From Spongospora subterranea f. sp. subterranea (Eukaryota; Endomyxa: Phytomyxea; Phytomyxea; Plasmodiophorida): a stretch of DNA of 64,000 nt. The first letter of the stretch is position 1. Every line of letters starts with the position of its first letter. The notes under the pieces were generated by a model. That model was not told the origin of the DNA. It saw only the letters and a list, made by a program, of their open reading frames with translations, and did no database searches. Below, in pieces: positions 34,425-46,079 of this stretch. The stretch covers positions 59,317 to 123,316 of the forward strand of contig JAUGWO010000184.1 of NCBI GenBank assembly GCA_049724395.1. Reading direction: 5' to 3'. The position numbers and the translations under genes are program-made.

Positions 34425-36761
34425 TTAAAACGAGAAGAATGCCGTCAATGCGATAACAGCAACAGCTGATATGGCAGGGACCATACGGGCGACCGAGTTT
34501 GGCTTTCCTGAAGTCGAATTTCCATGGAACTTGGTGTTGTTATAAGAACTAGTTCCATTAGCGCCGGTTCCTGCAACAGTGATGAACGGTGTGGTCGCCG
34601 GCTTCTTGCCTGCGTTGTCCCAGGTGTAGTCGGTAACACCGGATCCTTTGCCGCCGGATCCTTTGCCGTGTCCTTTACCGGATCCCGCGCCTTTACCGTC
34701 ACCGCGTTCCTCCTCGTTTGAACCACGACCAGCTCCTTTGCCGGACTTGCCTGACCCTTTGCCCGTTCCAACACCTTTGCCTGAGCCGGTTCCTTTTCCA
34801 TAGGTTTCATCGCCATTGCCATTGCCAGTTCCAACGCCGTTGCCGTTGCCAGTTCCGACTCCGTTGCCGATACCAGTTCCGACACCGTTGCCAGATCCGA
34901 CGCCGTTGCCAGTTCCGACGCCGTTGCCGTTGCCAGTTCCGACGCCGTTGCCGTTACCAGATCCGATGCCGTTGCCGTTGCCAGATCCAACACCGTTGCC
35001 GTTGCCAGATCCAACACCGTTGCCGTTGCCAGATCCAACACCGTTGCCGTTGCCAGATCCAACACCGTTGCCGTTGCCAGATCCAACACCGTTGCCGTTG
35101 CCAGATCCAACACCGTTGCCGTTGCCAGATCCAACACCGACGCCGTTGCCAGATCCGACGCCATTGCCGTTTCCAGATCCGACGCCGTTGCCGTTTCCAG
35201 ATCCGACGCCGTTTCCAGATCCGACGCCATTGCCGTTTCCAGACCCGACGCCGTAACCGTAGCCAGATCCGTCGCCGTTGCCGTTGCCCGAACCGTTGCC
35301 GTTTCCATTGCCGGATCCGTAACCGTTGTCGTTGCCAGATCCGTTGCCGTTGCCAGATCCGTAGCCGTAGCCGTTGCCAGATCCGTTGCCGTTGCCTGAC
35401 CCGTTGCCGTTGCCAGACCCGTTGCCGTTGCCAGATCCGTAACCGTAGCCGCTGCCAGATCCGTTGCCGTTGCCTGACCCGTTGCCGTTGCCTGATCCAT
35501 TGCCGTTGCCAGATCCGTTGCCGTTGCCAGATCCGTTGCCGTTGCCAGACCCGTTGCCGTTGCCAGACCCGTTGCCGTTGCCGTAAACTCCTCCATTTCC
35601 GTTATATTTTCCGGTTCCAGTCCCGACGCCTTGACCAGTTCCGTTTTTACCACCATTAGTAACAATGATATCAAGGTCAATTTCAGCACCATTGCCTCTG
35701 CCGTAGGTTTCGCCATTTCCAGCTCCATTGCCTTTCCCGAAGAGGTCACCGAATTTGCCGGCTCTTTTGATCTTGCCGTTCTCGTAGTATTCGCTTTTTC
35801 CGAATGAGTTGCTGTTGTCGTCATCTCCAGACCCGGTACCGAAAACGATGTCGATCTGTTCAACCCCATTGTTTGTGCGAGTCTTACGGTCAATGGTTGG
35901 TCTTGACCCCTTAACGAGTTCGAAGTCGCCGCCAAACTCGGAGGAAGTAGTACCGTTGTTGTCCAAATCGACTGGCCAGTAAGTTCCATTCTGGTCAACG
36001 AATCCGGTCATATCTGGAGTAGAACCGGTGCTTCCATAAAGGCCGCCTTTGCCATTGCCACGACGACTGACTTGGCTAGTGACGCCTGGCATTTGTGGTC
36101 TTCCCAGGCGTGGAGAATCCAGGTCAGACAACATACCGCCCTTGGCACCGCGAAGTTCAAGGCCGAAATCTTGACCTGCGCTTGGCCCGAACGCAATAGA
36201 CCCATCCAGTTGTGAGCGGTATTGACCTTGTTTGTTGCCATGATTGGGCAAGGTGCTGCCAGTGACTCCGAAATTGTCGAATGATGTAGCGTTGGCCAAA
36301 AGGTTGCCGTTCTGAGAAAGCATTCCAATTTGCTCTTGTGCGGCGATAGAATTGGCGACATCGGACGCTGTTGCGAAGACCAGAGTGACATCAGCCATGC
36401 GGAAAGTCGATGCGTTTGAGCAGACATCGTTGAGGCGTGCAACTTCTGCTTGACGGACGACGTTGGATACCGGCTTACCGGGGGTCTTATCACATTCGTC
36501 AGCTAATGCGGCGCATTTCACGATCTGATAGCGTGTAGTGACGTCATTGCAGTCGATCATCGAAGATGGCGTCGTCTGCTCGCATTGAGACAGGCAGTTG
36601 TTGTACATTGCCGACATTTGAGAGGCTGTGCAAGTTGTGGGAACTGCTTCAGCTGTGGTTAGGTCCATACCGGATAGGTTATCGGACATAGCCATGCCAC
36701 CAGAGGCTAGAGCGACCGCTGCAGAGCCTAGGATGATATTTCGAATCATTGAACGCGACAT
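34425..36761 (-). CDS. Secreted, probably GPI-anchored Gly/Asn/Ser repeat protein
   Basis: A single-exon ORF of 778 residues. It opens with a signal peptide ([20 protein letters not shown]). A globular N-terminal region of about 100 residues follows, with seven cysteines ([20 protein letters not shown], then ...[20 protein letters not shown]). A Gly-rich linker leads into some 300 residues built of five- to eight-residue units, first GNGNGS, then GNGNGVGS, then GNGNGVGTG. After a basic GKGSG segment, the end reads [16 protein letters not shown] followed by a hydrophobic tail ([19 protein letters not shown]), the classic shape of a GPI-attachment signal with a likely omega site around NSTSG. 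This fits a surface or wall protein. The repeat is encoded by near-perfect 18/24-bp units on the minus strand (about 34820-35600). No known adhesin family is recognisable, so its role in adhesion or wall building is inference. Confidence 0.82.
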   Translation of the reverse strand: MSRSMIRNIILGSAAVALASGGMAMSDNLSGMDLTTAEAVPTTCTASQMSAMYNNCLSQCEQTTPSSMIDCNDVTTRYQIVKCAALADECDKTPGKPVSNVVRQAEVARLNDVCSNASTFRMADVTLVFATASDVANSIAAQEQIGMLSQNGNLLANATSFDNFGVTGSTLPNHGNKQGQYRSQLDGSIAFGPSAGQDFGLELRGAKGGMLSDLDSPRLGRPQMPGVTSQVSRRGNGKGGLYGSTGSTPDMTGFVDQNGTYWPVDLDNNGTTSSEFGGDFELVKGSRPTIDRKTRTNNGVEQIDIVFGTGSGDDDNSNSFGKSEYYENGKIKRAGKFGDLFGKGNGAGNGETYGRGNGAEIDLDIIVTNGGKNGTGQGVGTGTGKYNGNGGVYGNGNGSGNGNGSGNGNGSGNGNGSGNGNGSGNGNGSGNGNGSGSGYGYGSGNGNGSGNGNGSGNGNGSGNGYGYGSGNGNGSGNDNGYGSGNGNGNGSGNGNGDGSGYGYGVGSGNGNGVGSGNGVGSGNGNGVGSGNGNGVGSGNGVGVGSGNGNGVGSGNGNGVGSGNGNGVGSGNGNGVGSGNGNGVGSGNGNGVGSGNGNGIGSGNGNGVGTGNGNGVGTGNGVGSGNGVGTGIGNGVGTGNGNGVGTGNGNGDETYGKGTGSGKGVGTGKGSGKSGKGAGRGSNEEERGDGKGAGSGKGHGKGSGGKGSGVTDYTWDNAGKKPATTPFITVAGTGANGTSSYNNTKFHGNSTSGKPNSVARMVPAISAVAVIALTAFFSF
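34820..35600 (-). repeat. Coding minisatellite (18/24-bp units) in the Gly/Asn protein
   Basis: The plus strand shows repeated words such as CCGTTGCCGTTGCCAGATCC. About seven nearly identical 24-bp units lie at 34970-35140, and related 18-bp units fill the rest. The unit length is a multiple of three and the unit lacks stop codons in most frames, so long shadow ORFs appear on both strands here. Only the frame with the signal peptide and C-terminal anchor is considered real. Confidence 0.9.
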
Positions 36762-37021
36762 GTTATATAACGTTGAGGCTTAGAGTAAATTAAAGAGAAC
36801 TGTTGTCAAATACGACCGATTAATTGTATAATGGATAACAAAGACGTAGCGCAGGCCGAGTCATTCATTTTTCACTGCTATGAGGTGAATTGAAAACCAT
36901 GACGTCACACTTGAGAGAAATTTGTTAGCCGACTCCATGACTCAACTAGCTGCATGATGCATGAAAATTTTACCCTCACTCGAGAACAAGCGTGTCTGCA
37001 AACGAAAAGGGTTTATGCACA

Positions 37022-37774
37022 CTATGGGTACTCTTCAATATCACAACTTTCAGATGTCGCCATGCAACCGCGCCAGGTCTTGGCGAAAATGGGATCGCTC
37101 CGATCGCCAGTTACCATCCAGTTAAGGATGCCAGGAATGCGGGATGGGTTCACGTAACCAAACCAGTTTCCTCCATCTCCGTGACCGAATACGATCAGAT
37201 TACCAGCAAACTGGTGACCACCTTTCAAAAATAGATTCATTAAGCGGCACACGTTGAACAACAGTGAGTAGTCATTACCGATATGCGAGCAGGAATATAC
37301 ATTAGCTAAAATACCGCGAGACGCGATTTCAGTTTTCAGTGCATCGACAAGTACAGGACCGCATGATCCGCAACGGGCATCGCGCGCAGCATGGCAGCAG
37401 ACGAATATGGTAAACCTGGGATGATTGATTAAAATACTATTTGTAAGCATTGGTTGCGTGATTTGAAACTTTGATGCGATTGACGAAACACTTGGAAGTT
37501 TGTTTGTTTTTTCGGTATCGACGTTCATTAAGTGAAGAATTTGTGCCATGTTTGGACCCTCATGCCCAAAATCGTAGAGGTGACAATCAGGAAAGACAAA
37601 AACCTGAATATTCACATTATTGTTATGTATTGGGAATGGAGAGTTATCACTGACGGTTCCAAGGGGGGCGTCACAAGCAGTTACTTTTATATCGCCCTTT
37701 TTTGATTCACGAAGTGCTGCTTTGAATCTGGTTCCTAGTTCAGTGGTATTCCAGTCGGCAGGCCAATCGGATGC
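37022..37774 (-). CDS. AIM32/Apd1-type sucrase-ferredoxin-like protein
   Basis: Read right to left, the open stretch begins after an acceptor at about 37775 with ASDWPADWNTTELGTRFKAA, continues with TACDAPLGTVSDN and VFVFPDCHLYDFGHEGPNMA, then NHPRFTIFVCCHAARDARCG, SCGPVLVDALK and YSCSHIG. A 56-bp intron follows, then GHQFAGNLIVFGHGDGGNWF, GYVNP, and a stop at 37022. RDARCG.CGP and SHIGGHQFAGN are the hallmarks of the Apd1/AIM32 family, thioredoxin-like-fold proteins that bind a 2Fe-2S cluster through two Cys and two His; those residues are present. Relatives act in the cytosol or the mitochondrial intermembrane space in redox control, and the sequence does not decide which. The start exon was not found; an ATG at about 37809 (MFIGTPNLVIF) is not in frame without an extra splice. 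The short insert around LPSVSSIASKFQI may be a retained intron. Confidence 0.8.
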   Translation of the reverse strand, partial: ASDWPADWNTTELGTRFKAALRESKKGDIKVTACDAPLGTVSDNSPFPIHNNNVNIQVFVFPDCHLYDFGHEGPNMAQILHLMNVDTEKTNKLPSVSSIASKFQITQPMLTNSILINHPRFTIFVCCHAARDARCGSCGPVLVDALKTEIASRGILANVYSCSHIGNDYSLLFNVCRLMNLFLKGGHQFAGNLIVFGHGDGGNWFGYVNPSRIPGILNWMVTGDRSDPIFAKTWRGCMATSESCDIEEYP

Positions 37775-38011
37775 CTGAAGATAACCAGATTAGGTGTTCC
37801 GATAAACATGGTGCCAGGTGCCAGGGATAAAAATCTAATGAAAACCGTAATACGAGTGCATTATTGTTCACCATAAAATACGTATGCCCTGATCTGGGAG
37901 ACAACAAAACATTGTCTTTTCAATTAATAAAACAATATAAAAGAGTTTTTTAAGCTTGGAGGTGAATATGAAACAAGGAATATAAACATGACAAAATCAA
38001 ACAGAACATAT

Positions 38012-38462
38012 TCAGTTGGCAAATTTAAACATTATCAAAAACAAATCTCGTGCATGACGTTCACAAGAGAAAACACTGAGATAAATATGGTTTTGAAGAA
38101 AAAGGCCGACTTTCATTCCTGTCCCAATCATTAGGTGACGACTATAAGGGGTGAATGTCAATGGTGCAGGTTCCGCATCTAGTTTGTCCAATGGCGGCAG
38201 CGACGATCGCCGTCGCCAAAAGTAATATCCCACAGCAGCGGCAGCGGGAACGAGCACCGATAGGCCACAAACAACTGGTTTAACCCAGATCTTTCGCGAC
38301 TGTTGTGAGAGCATTGCCCACCCGGCAAGAAGTGCCCCAAACTGCCGTACGCCCTTTGATAATGATATGTCGCAGAAGCAATTGCAGAATGAGTTCAATC
38401 CGATTTGGCATTAAGAGATAGCCAGTGAAGTGTTTCGTTTCATTACTGTACGCGGCGCCCAT
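38012..38462 (-). CDS. Small single-pass membrane protein, hypothetical
   Basis: An ATG at 38462 starts MGAAYSNETKHFTGYLLMPN. A second frame, joined to it by an uncertain splice or frame change, reads FGALLAGWAMLSQQSRKIWV, then a hydrophobic span (VVCGLSVLVPAAAAVGYYFW) followed by basic RRRSSLPPL and TFTPYSRHLMIGTGM. The single span followed by RRR is the pattern of an organelle or ER anchor. No family is recognised. The join between the first and second parts is not established, and the C-terminal part after GTGM may be intronic. Confidence 0.35.
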
Positions 38463-39190
38463 GGTTTAAGAACCGGAACGGATCAAACACTCGAAGAAAG
38501 CGGATGAAAAGATGTTCGATCAGTAACAGAGTGTAATAGCATGATTGGTTTATTGCACATGAAATCCGGTTTTATTTACTGACTTGCCGTTGCTCTGCAA
38601 CCTGGACAAGAATTGACGCTCAAAGCAAAACTCGAAGGAGAATTCATGAAGCGCCAACTTTCAACGGAAGTTATCAAACGACAAACCACACTGAAATTTT
38701 ATCGAAAAAACAAAGGAAGGACATCCTCGTGGACTGGGTCATGAATATTCGTTATGAGCACCGCCGAACTGAAATTGACTGCAAGGAAAAATACTCGACG
38801 AAACACTTGTCTGACAAAGGCACACGAATTCGTTGAATACAGCAGACAGCAGACGTTGAAGAACCATTCCTGGGCAAGACTGGTTGAAGCGCTACCTATG
38901 TTAACGACACGAACGTCAGACAGGTTGCACCACCAGGCACCACCAGGCACCACCAGGCACCACCAGGCACCACCACCAATGCTCCGAGGGGCTGCCTGCA
39001 TAATGCGCAGCCTCTAAACCATCAGTGCCGATATTATCTGTAATTCGGCGGCGATCCAAATTAGCCAGTAGCTGGCGACGGCGAGACTTGTGCAACAGCT
39101 GTCCTCAGCGGGCACCTAACCATCGGAGTCCAGTAAACGTTTGTCCGATAGGGCTCAGAGCAGTCTTGGTCCGGGCATGTTCTTATACTA
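38463..39190. other. Intergenic, with a short tandem repeat at 38928-38976
   Basis: No gene is recognised. The plus strand has about four to five copies of the 10-bp unit CACCACCAGG at 38928-38976, a simple minisatellite. The region probably serves as a promoter for the divergent genes on either side. Confidence 0.5.
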
Positions 39191-42100
39191 ATGGGGACAT
39201 GGAAGCAGACACTGCTATCCATCCTGGGGCGCTTGAAAAAGGAACCTGGCTATGTTTACTTCAAGTACCCAGTTAATCCGACAGAACTGCATATACCACT
39301 GTATCCGTTTCTGATTCGAACGCCAATGGACTTAGGAACCGTAGAGGTTGCTAATGGTTTCCTCATTTAAACACTCGGTTAACATGGATTGCTTTAGGCA
39401 AAACTATCTTCTAATGAATATACATCTGCCTCTGATGCTGGGATCGATATCATGGTGTGTTTCAACAATGCGTTGCTGTTCAATGGTCCAGCGTCGACCG
39501 GATCCGACGTGTACAAAGCTGCAAAATGCATGCGCAGCCTTGTCTGCAAGCAATGGAAGAGCAAATTTCAGGAAGATGCCCCCAGGGTCTCGTTTCATAT
39601 TAATGTACCAAACGATATTGCCGAACATGAAAAGGTTCCGTTATCGGATGCGAATATTGCAATACTGATGGACATGATCTCTCGAATGAAAAAGAAATTC
39701 GAAAAGGCTCTCGAACCGTTCATATATTGCGTCGATCCCGAAAGATATCCCGATTATTATGAGAACGTTTCTGATCCCATTGCTCTCTCCGTTGTCGAAG
39801 TGAGAGCTTCTCAGAGTTTTTCTTTGAAAATGTCATTTAGCTTTGCTTAATTTAGGCCAAGCTCGAACTGCATGGCTATGACACCGCTGGACATTTCGCA
39901 GGTGAAGTCCGCCGTATTTGGAATAATTGCATCCTGTACAATGGCCACGATAAGTTGTCTCGTCAGGCTGGAAAACTGAGTGCGAAATTCGAAAAATACT
40001 TCTCTAAAGCGCTTTCGGACATGGGATCCAGCGTTGTCGTCATCGATGATGTGTCCCCAAAGTCTGCACAGAAACTTCCCCCTATTGTTCTCATTCCTCC
40101 AACGGCCCAGGATCCGAAGCCCATTTCATCACCAATTGTGATCATATTCGTGGTTAGTTTCTAATGCGTGTTGAATGTGGTATTGTAGGAAGTTTCGACA
40201 CCGATCACTCTGAAGTTAACAATACCGCAAACCTCAATTCAAAAATCCGTGTGCTTAAACATCGTTAACAAGCTCATAAAGGATAAACGGTCCCAAATAT
40301 TTCGCGATCCTGTCCCTGATTCGGTCGTTGGTTATAAACAAACGATTTCCAGGCCAATGGATCTGCGCACGGTTAAGGTCTGCATCTCAAAATATTTCTA
40401 GGTCTTTTTTCAATCTTTTTGCAGAGCAACATACAAAAAGACTTATACATCTCGGATCATGACTTTATTGCAGACGTTACACAAATCTGGGAGAATTGTC
40501 GAATTTTCAACGGGCCTTCTCCTATTGTCGATCTCGCCAACACGCTGTCGCAAAAATTTGAACGCGATCTGCTGCCGTTGTTGGGTCCAGCTGTTTCGGC
40601 CCCTGTGATTATGGCGCCTCCGGCAACGCCGTCGCTGGCAGATACTGATGCAGGCGTCCCGATAACAAAAGTTTCGTCTCCTGTTTTCGTCAAGTCTGAT
40701 GACACTGCAAGCGTCCAGGTAAAATCTGTCGCCGAGTTATCATCTGCCAATGATATGGGAAGGGTATCTGCTGATCCAATTGCTATTGAAGACGTTTCCG
40801 CTGTAAAGGAAGGACTCGGTATAAAAGCTGCTGCAGCTCCAGAAAGTAAAGACCCGGCTCTTCCCCCAGCACTGCCTTCTTTAACGCTTCTATCAAATTC
40901 GACAGTACCTTCTTCTTCTCCGATGACCCCAGCTCGCTCTCAAACCGCAGTTGTAGACTCTAGTGCATCATTTATTCCATCTATGCCAATGACGCGCTCA
41001 TCTTCTCGTCTATGTTCCGGCATTCTTCGGTCGGTTTGCGCCCTGGAGTTATCAGGGGATTTTATGGACCCGCTTGACCCGGCGTTGTACAATTATGTAG
41101 GCTACGATAACTATGTTTCAACTCGGATGGATTTGAAGACTGTTCGAAAGAACCTTGATGCGGATCGGTATCCTACTCCAAATGATTTTGTCAGCGACGT
41201 CAATCTTGTATTTCTCAACGCATTGAGGTACCCAGGAACCCCTATTTTGACCAAGATTGCATCAAGATTCCTGCTGTTTCATGTGGAAACCTCATTTCTT
41301 GAGGCGTTTCCCGGTGAATTTGCAAAATCGAATCGGGATCAGCCATGGGTAGGTGCTGCAAAATCAGCTTTAGCCGAAGTCGGAGTATTCGATTATGGTC
41401 GTCTTTTTGCGGAACCAGTTAATCCAATTATTTTTAATTTGGTAGAATATTATGACCGGGTTAGTTCTCCTCGAGATCTGCAGACCATAAACAGGAAGCT
41501 GGATGCTGGTGTATATGCTTCGATCGAGCATTTTTTATCCGACGTGGATCTCATCTGGGCGAATTGCTGTGCTTATCATGGTGAAACGAATCGTGAACTC
41601 TCGGAAGTCGCCATAAACTGCAGATCAGTATTTCTCGAAGCGTTTGAACGAGCAAGTCGTTTGGTTCTCTCGGATTTGCATGTTGAGCCCATTTCTGTTG
41701 ACGCACCGGCTCCTGTTACGAAGCCTACACCAAAACGTCCAGCTCCGACTCCCAGTGTTCATCTTATCAGGCGCCTGAAGAAAATGGACAGTCAACAGAT
41801 CTTCCATTTTCCGGTCGATCAAACTTTGTATCCGGAATATGTGAATTTCTGTCCTCAGCCCATGGATTTAGGAACTGTGGAGGCGCGACTTTTAGACGGC
41901 TACTATGAAACTGCGGAAAAATACGTCGCTGATGTCAGATTGATTTTTTCGAACTGTGCTGCCTACAATGCAGAAGGGACCCTGATCCGCACGTTGGGAG
42001 ATAGGATGAGCGTAATTTTTGAGGCGAATTTGGAAAAGGTCGATATCCAAGCATCCCTGAACGAAATTAAGGCAAAAGCCGAGCACAAGCGACAACTTAA

Positions 42101-43283
42101 GGCGCAAAAGGAAAAAGTACGTGAAGATAAGCGGCTTCAAGTTGTGCAAAAGGCTGCGAAGCAAAATACTTCAGAATTGAAACGTCCCAGGCCAGCGCAG
42201 TCGTTGGAGTTGACGCTAGAGTCCTCTTCTCCGCTCCTAGGAAAGCATTCGAAGATGCCTGCTTCGTTGCCGAAGAAGTTTCTCAAAAAGCCTCCTCATC
42301 CGTCACCAGGGGAAGAGCTCGTCTTCAAAACTTTACCCCCTAGAGTTCCGATGTCAGCCATGATGCGTCGAAAGATTGTGCCTGTAATTCGCGCAAAGGT
42401 TCAAGCTCTCCGGCTGACTCCGTCCTCAATTTTAACCAGCTCTTCGGATGAGTCGAAGAAGGAAAACGACTCCGGTTCGCTCGTTCAGCAATCTACGGAT
42501 CTCCTCGCCCCTGGATCTAACGGAATTAAGCTTCGCTTCGGTCCTCAGTCTAAGGTTAGGCCGAATGGCTCGAAATTCAGAAACTGCAAATCGAATTCGT
42601 CCATCTTTTTTTCTTTCGCTAAAAGTGATGCTATGGATATCGATCCTAGCCCCAACAACGTCCCTGAGGATGTAGTCGTGTGCTCAAAGGATCCATGTTT
42701 TCCAACATCGATGATCGAGGATTCTGCTTTGAATTTGCCTCTGGCATTGCCCAATCGCGATATCTACATGCACGGATGTTCTACGATGGCCTTTACTTTA
42801 GCATTGCCCAGATCAGCCATAGATTCAGCAACAAGGAGGGCACTCGGTTTACGACGTCTGCATCCTGATACTCCTGTATCATATCAGTTGAGGAGGCTGA
42901 ACTTTTACATTGAGGGCATCCCTGTGGAAGTTCTTTACCTTGTCTTGCACTCCGAAGAAATTGTTTCATCACAGCTTCAGATTAGTATTTCTCCTCTTAG
43001 CGGCAAAGAATGGCAGTCGCTAATTAGGGTCATAAGTGATCTAGAACATGCTCAAGCAATGTTGAAGCGCAGGGATGCGTTTGATGCATTGTGTGAACCT
43101 TTGACCGAGGCGGACACAACCCTCATGTTGCCTGCGCTTCCAACGGCCTCAAGTCTGCAATGGTTCAAGCAAGGTTTTTATTTGGCGCAGTCATCTGTCG
43201 GCAATGTCGACCCTCGAGCATCCTTACATATCATTGGCATGCAAGGATCATTTGCAGTTTCCATTGATGGCATTTCGATCTAA
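39191..43283 (+). CDS. Six-bromodomain protein (polybromo-like)
   Basis: Exon 1 is 39191-39346; later exons begin near 39399, 39855, 40188 and 40427, the last running to the stop at 43283. Six bromodomains can be read. BD1: YFKYPVNPTELHIPLYPF, RTPMDLGTVE, ALLFNGP. BD2: FIYCVDPERYPDYYENVSDP, RRIWNNCILYNGH. BD3: IFRDPVPDSVVGYKQTISRP, MDLRTVKS, WENCRIFNGP. BD4: FMDPLDPALYNYVGYDNYVS, MDLKTVRKNL, FLNALRYPG. BD5: FAEPVNPIIFNLVEYYDRVS, WANCCAYHGE. BD6: FHFPVDQTLYPEYVNF, PMDLGTVEARL, FSNCAAYNAEG. Bromodomains read acetyl-lysine on histones. Six in a row recalls polybromo/Rsc of SWI/SNF remodellers, but no BAH or HMG domain is visible. A basic, Ser/Pro-rich region and about 200 structured residues follow BD6. 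BD4 and BD5 lack the canonical binding Asn (YP and YH instead of YN). The kinesin gene converges on it, with 54 bp between stops. Confidence 0.88.
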
Positions 43284-43337
43284 ATAGACTAATATTCATT
43301 TAGCATAATCCATACTGATAAATAACCACTATCTGTT

Positions 43338-45555
43338 TTATATATTATTTCCTGGAGTGCTGCCTTCGTTTCTGACTTCATCCTCTGAAGGTTGCCGAAG
43401 TGACCGAAGCATTGTTGCAAATTGTATTGAATTCAACGTTTCTGATAGCTGCGTTGCGCATGGGCTCATGCAAAAGATTACGACTGTCTTTGCCTCACCA
43501 GAAAGAGCGTCGGAGAGCAGATATGTAAGTTTGTTATCCCTGGGTAATGCAAATCGGAAACTAATGGCTTGGTATGGGTAACAACGTACCGGAAAGGAAT
43601 ATGAGCGCGCTTTGAGCTCATCGCCCGAAAAATTCCACCTAAGGATATTACAGATTTGTTAATATGCTTGTTTCCGGATATCCTAACACCAGAGAGCCCG
43701 GCCGTATCCATATTTTCGCTTCCCGCAAGATCAACAAGGTTTAGACGGCTCTGGTATTTTGTGCCTGTTGCTTGACAGATACCATCGATTTTAACCCTTA
43801 CAATGCAATGCGATCGCGAACTCCTGTCGCTGATGGATGCTCGTAGACCTCTCCATAAACCCTGTTCCATTGCAGTCCATGTATTGACTTCGACTTCCAG
43901 AGCGCCTTTCACATCAACAACACCTTTTTCGTCTGCGTCAAGTGATAGTTCGCAATGCACGGTGCGATCGGGATTTGAAAGTAGGTCAAACACTAATTTG
44001 TTATATAGCTCTATAATGCTGAGAGATACTTGATAACGATGGGTAGTTGATCGAGTATCTATTAAGCCAAAAAGGGATTTCATGGTCAAAAAGGTCATAC
44101 CGGGGTTGGCAGGAGTACCAGACATTGTGTATGTCTTCCCACTTCCTAAATCAACACTCGTTGAACATTGTAAAAGCAGTCAGAATGAATTATATACCTG
44201 CTGCACCGTAGGCAAATATAGAAACTGGAAATCCGTCTAACGCGGAAACAATGAGGTCCCGGATAGGGGCAAATACCGATTCTTGAGACCCATGATCACC
44301 AATCTATGAAAAGGTAAGACAAAAATGACCAATCGTAAAGATTCCCTGTCGCGTACAACTAAATCAAACTCATGTTGTGACTGCGACCCAGTTATAGGAT
44401 TAGTAAGAGTCAATGATGTTGAATCATGAGTGTCGCAATGCAGTATTGGAGCCAGTTGGGACATACGCTCACAATCAGCAACGGGCCTAATACGGGATAT
44501 CACCCGGTTCGAGCCTTTTAATCTCAAAACTTCGTCATGTAATAACCTTCTCAGCACCATTTCTTTTTTATAAAGAGTCTGATGAACTGTTCCATTAAAG
44601 AGATTCAGAACTTTTGTGAATGAACGAACCTCCATCAGGGATTTTTCGCGACGTGCTTCTCCGAGATCGTATGTTAGACGAGCTGTATTCAGGAAAGCGG
44701 TCTCCACTGATTTTTGTGCTTGCTGTTGTAGCCGACGAGCAAGTTTTCGAAGGGATATATCGAAAAACTCCCGTACCACAAGTATTGATTCTTTGAGTTT
44801 GGAAAGCTGAGAGCGCATATCTGAAAACCTGATAGGAATTGAGAGTTTGACATAAGATAGCGCTCCCGATCGGCTTTGGCCTTCGTTAGTTATATGGCAA
44901 GCCCTTAACGTTTCGATCTCAAGCTGCAGACGCTGAACAGATGCTTCGGCTTGAAGCTTGTATTCAGAAAACTCACGAATAGACGACCGCAGCTCCTCCT
45001 GGCAAACGGCAACGTTTTCATGGGCCACTTGAAGTGCATTTAAAAGTTGCTGCACATCTGAAGAGTTACTTTGAGTACCCAGTTTCGAAAAAAATATATC
45101 CTCTCGCCGTTGAGGCTCATATTGCTCTGAGTTTGAATAGGTCTCATTCGAGATTGAATCTCTGCACCCAAATTGGGACCCGCACTCGTAATTTCCACCC
45201 GTAATGGATTGCAAGGGAGTGTTAAAGGAAAGCGGTATATTAAACGAATCTTGAGACGCTGCAGTTGATGGACCATCAGTCATTGCTTTGCTTAAAGGAA
45301 CAGCCTTTTGAATCTGAACGTGTTCATTAGCTCAAATGAGCTAACAATTGGACCGTACGGTCTGACCGATGATGGCATCATAGCGACATCGGGGATGGTT
45401 TGGGAAACGGGATGACGCTCTCCCTCTGGCTCCATCGGCAGGTTTCCATGCACTTGCGGAAACAGTGAATCGTCATTGTGTACTTTGGCGCGAAGCCTGG
45501 TCCGGTAAAGGTCTGTCAGGAAGGAGCTTTTAATGGCTTCGGGTCTGATGGCCAT
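43338..45555 (-). CDS. Kinesin-14 (C-terminal motor, minus-end directed)
   Basis: Read right to left. Exon 1 starts MAIRPEAIKSSFLTDLYRTR and gives a disordered N-terminus. Coiled coil follows (45050-44560: LLNALQVAHENVAVCQEELR, LQLEIETLR and on). The neck-motor junction KEMVLRRLLHDEVLRLKGSN leads into ISRIRP, which places the motor at the C-terminus as in Ncd/Kar3. Motor motifs are the P-loop GSGKTYTMSGTP (about 44145-44110), switch I SDRSSRSH, switch II NLVDLAGSE, NKHINKSVISLGGI, and, after a short intron, DNKLTYLLSDALSGEAKTVV then FCMSPC. Kinesin-14s organise spindle poles and focus microtubule minus ends. The stop is at 43338-43340 after a short tail (EDEVRNEGSTPGNNI). One motor exon (about 44330-44200) contains a phase change that I did not fully resolve. 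Confidence 0.9.
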
Positions 45556-46079
45556 TCCCTCTTAACCCAACACCACCTGTAATATGATTAACAGCTCCAT
45601 ATAACGGTTTAATACGGCAGTCCCATTCACCTGCACTGGAAATCTCAACTGTAAACCGTAACAGCATATGGGTTCAGATTACGTTGCACTGGGCTCTACG
45701 TCGTATTGCTCAGCTGAGCCTGAAAGAGGCCGCTCAACCGAGTCCCAAATGGACGACGAAAAGAACAACTCAACTGTCATACCATCTGTTCAAATTATGG
45801 AACAAATCAGATATTACTTTCTCCATCAGAATGATATGTCGTGGCCTCGTCGACTGACAGAATGACTTGGTGTCCTCTGTGAATTCACTAGGAACATTTC
45901 TACCCCGTACTACCATACCTGATATGATCCTACCTGTCGATCTATTGTATACGTTTTGTTTGAGTTCATTTCTCCTAATATGCTGGTCTATGGTTTGAAT
46001 CTGAAAGCGGCCAGATGATTGTAACTCGGTAGGTCCTGACAAGACGAACAAAGTTACGTTTTGGGGCAAAATTGACGGA
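45556..46079. other. Start of the transposon-rich region; no clear gene
   Basis: Open frames exist on both strands (45668-45865 plus; 45770-46210 minus), but neither has a recognisable domain. The minus frame runs into the left arm of the inverted repeat at 46080 and is probably repeat-derived. Confidence 0.3.

Noticed and set aside
34718-35659. Long plus-strand ORF rich in Arg and Cys
   Set aside because: It is the complement of the Gly/Asn repeat; it lacks any start context or domain, and the minus frame has a signal peptide and anchor.
38699-39001. Minus-strand ORF with GGAWWC repeats
   Set aside because: It is produced by the 10-bp minisatellite CACCACCAGG and has no other support.
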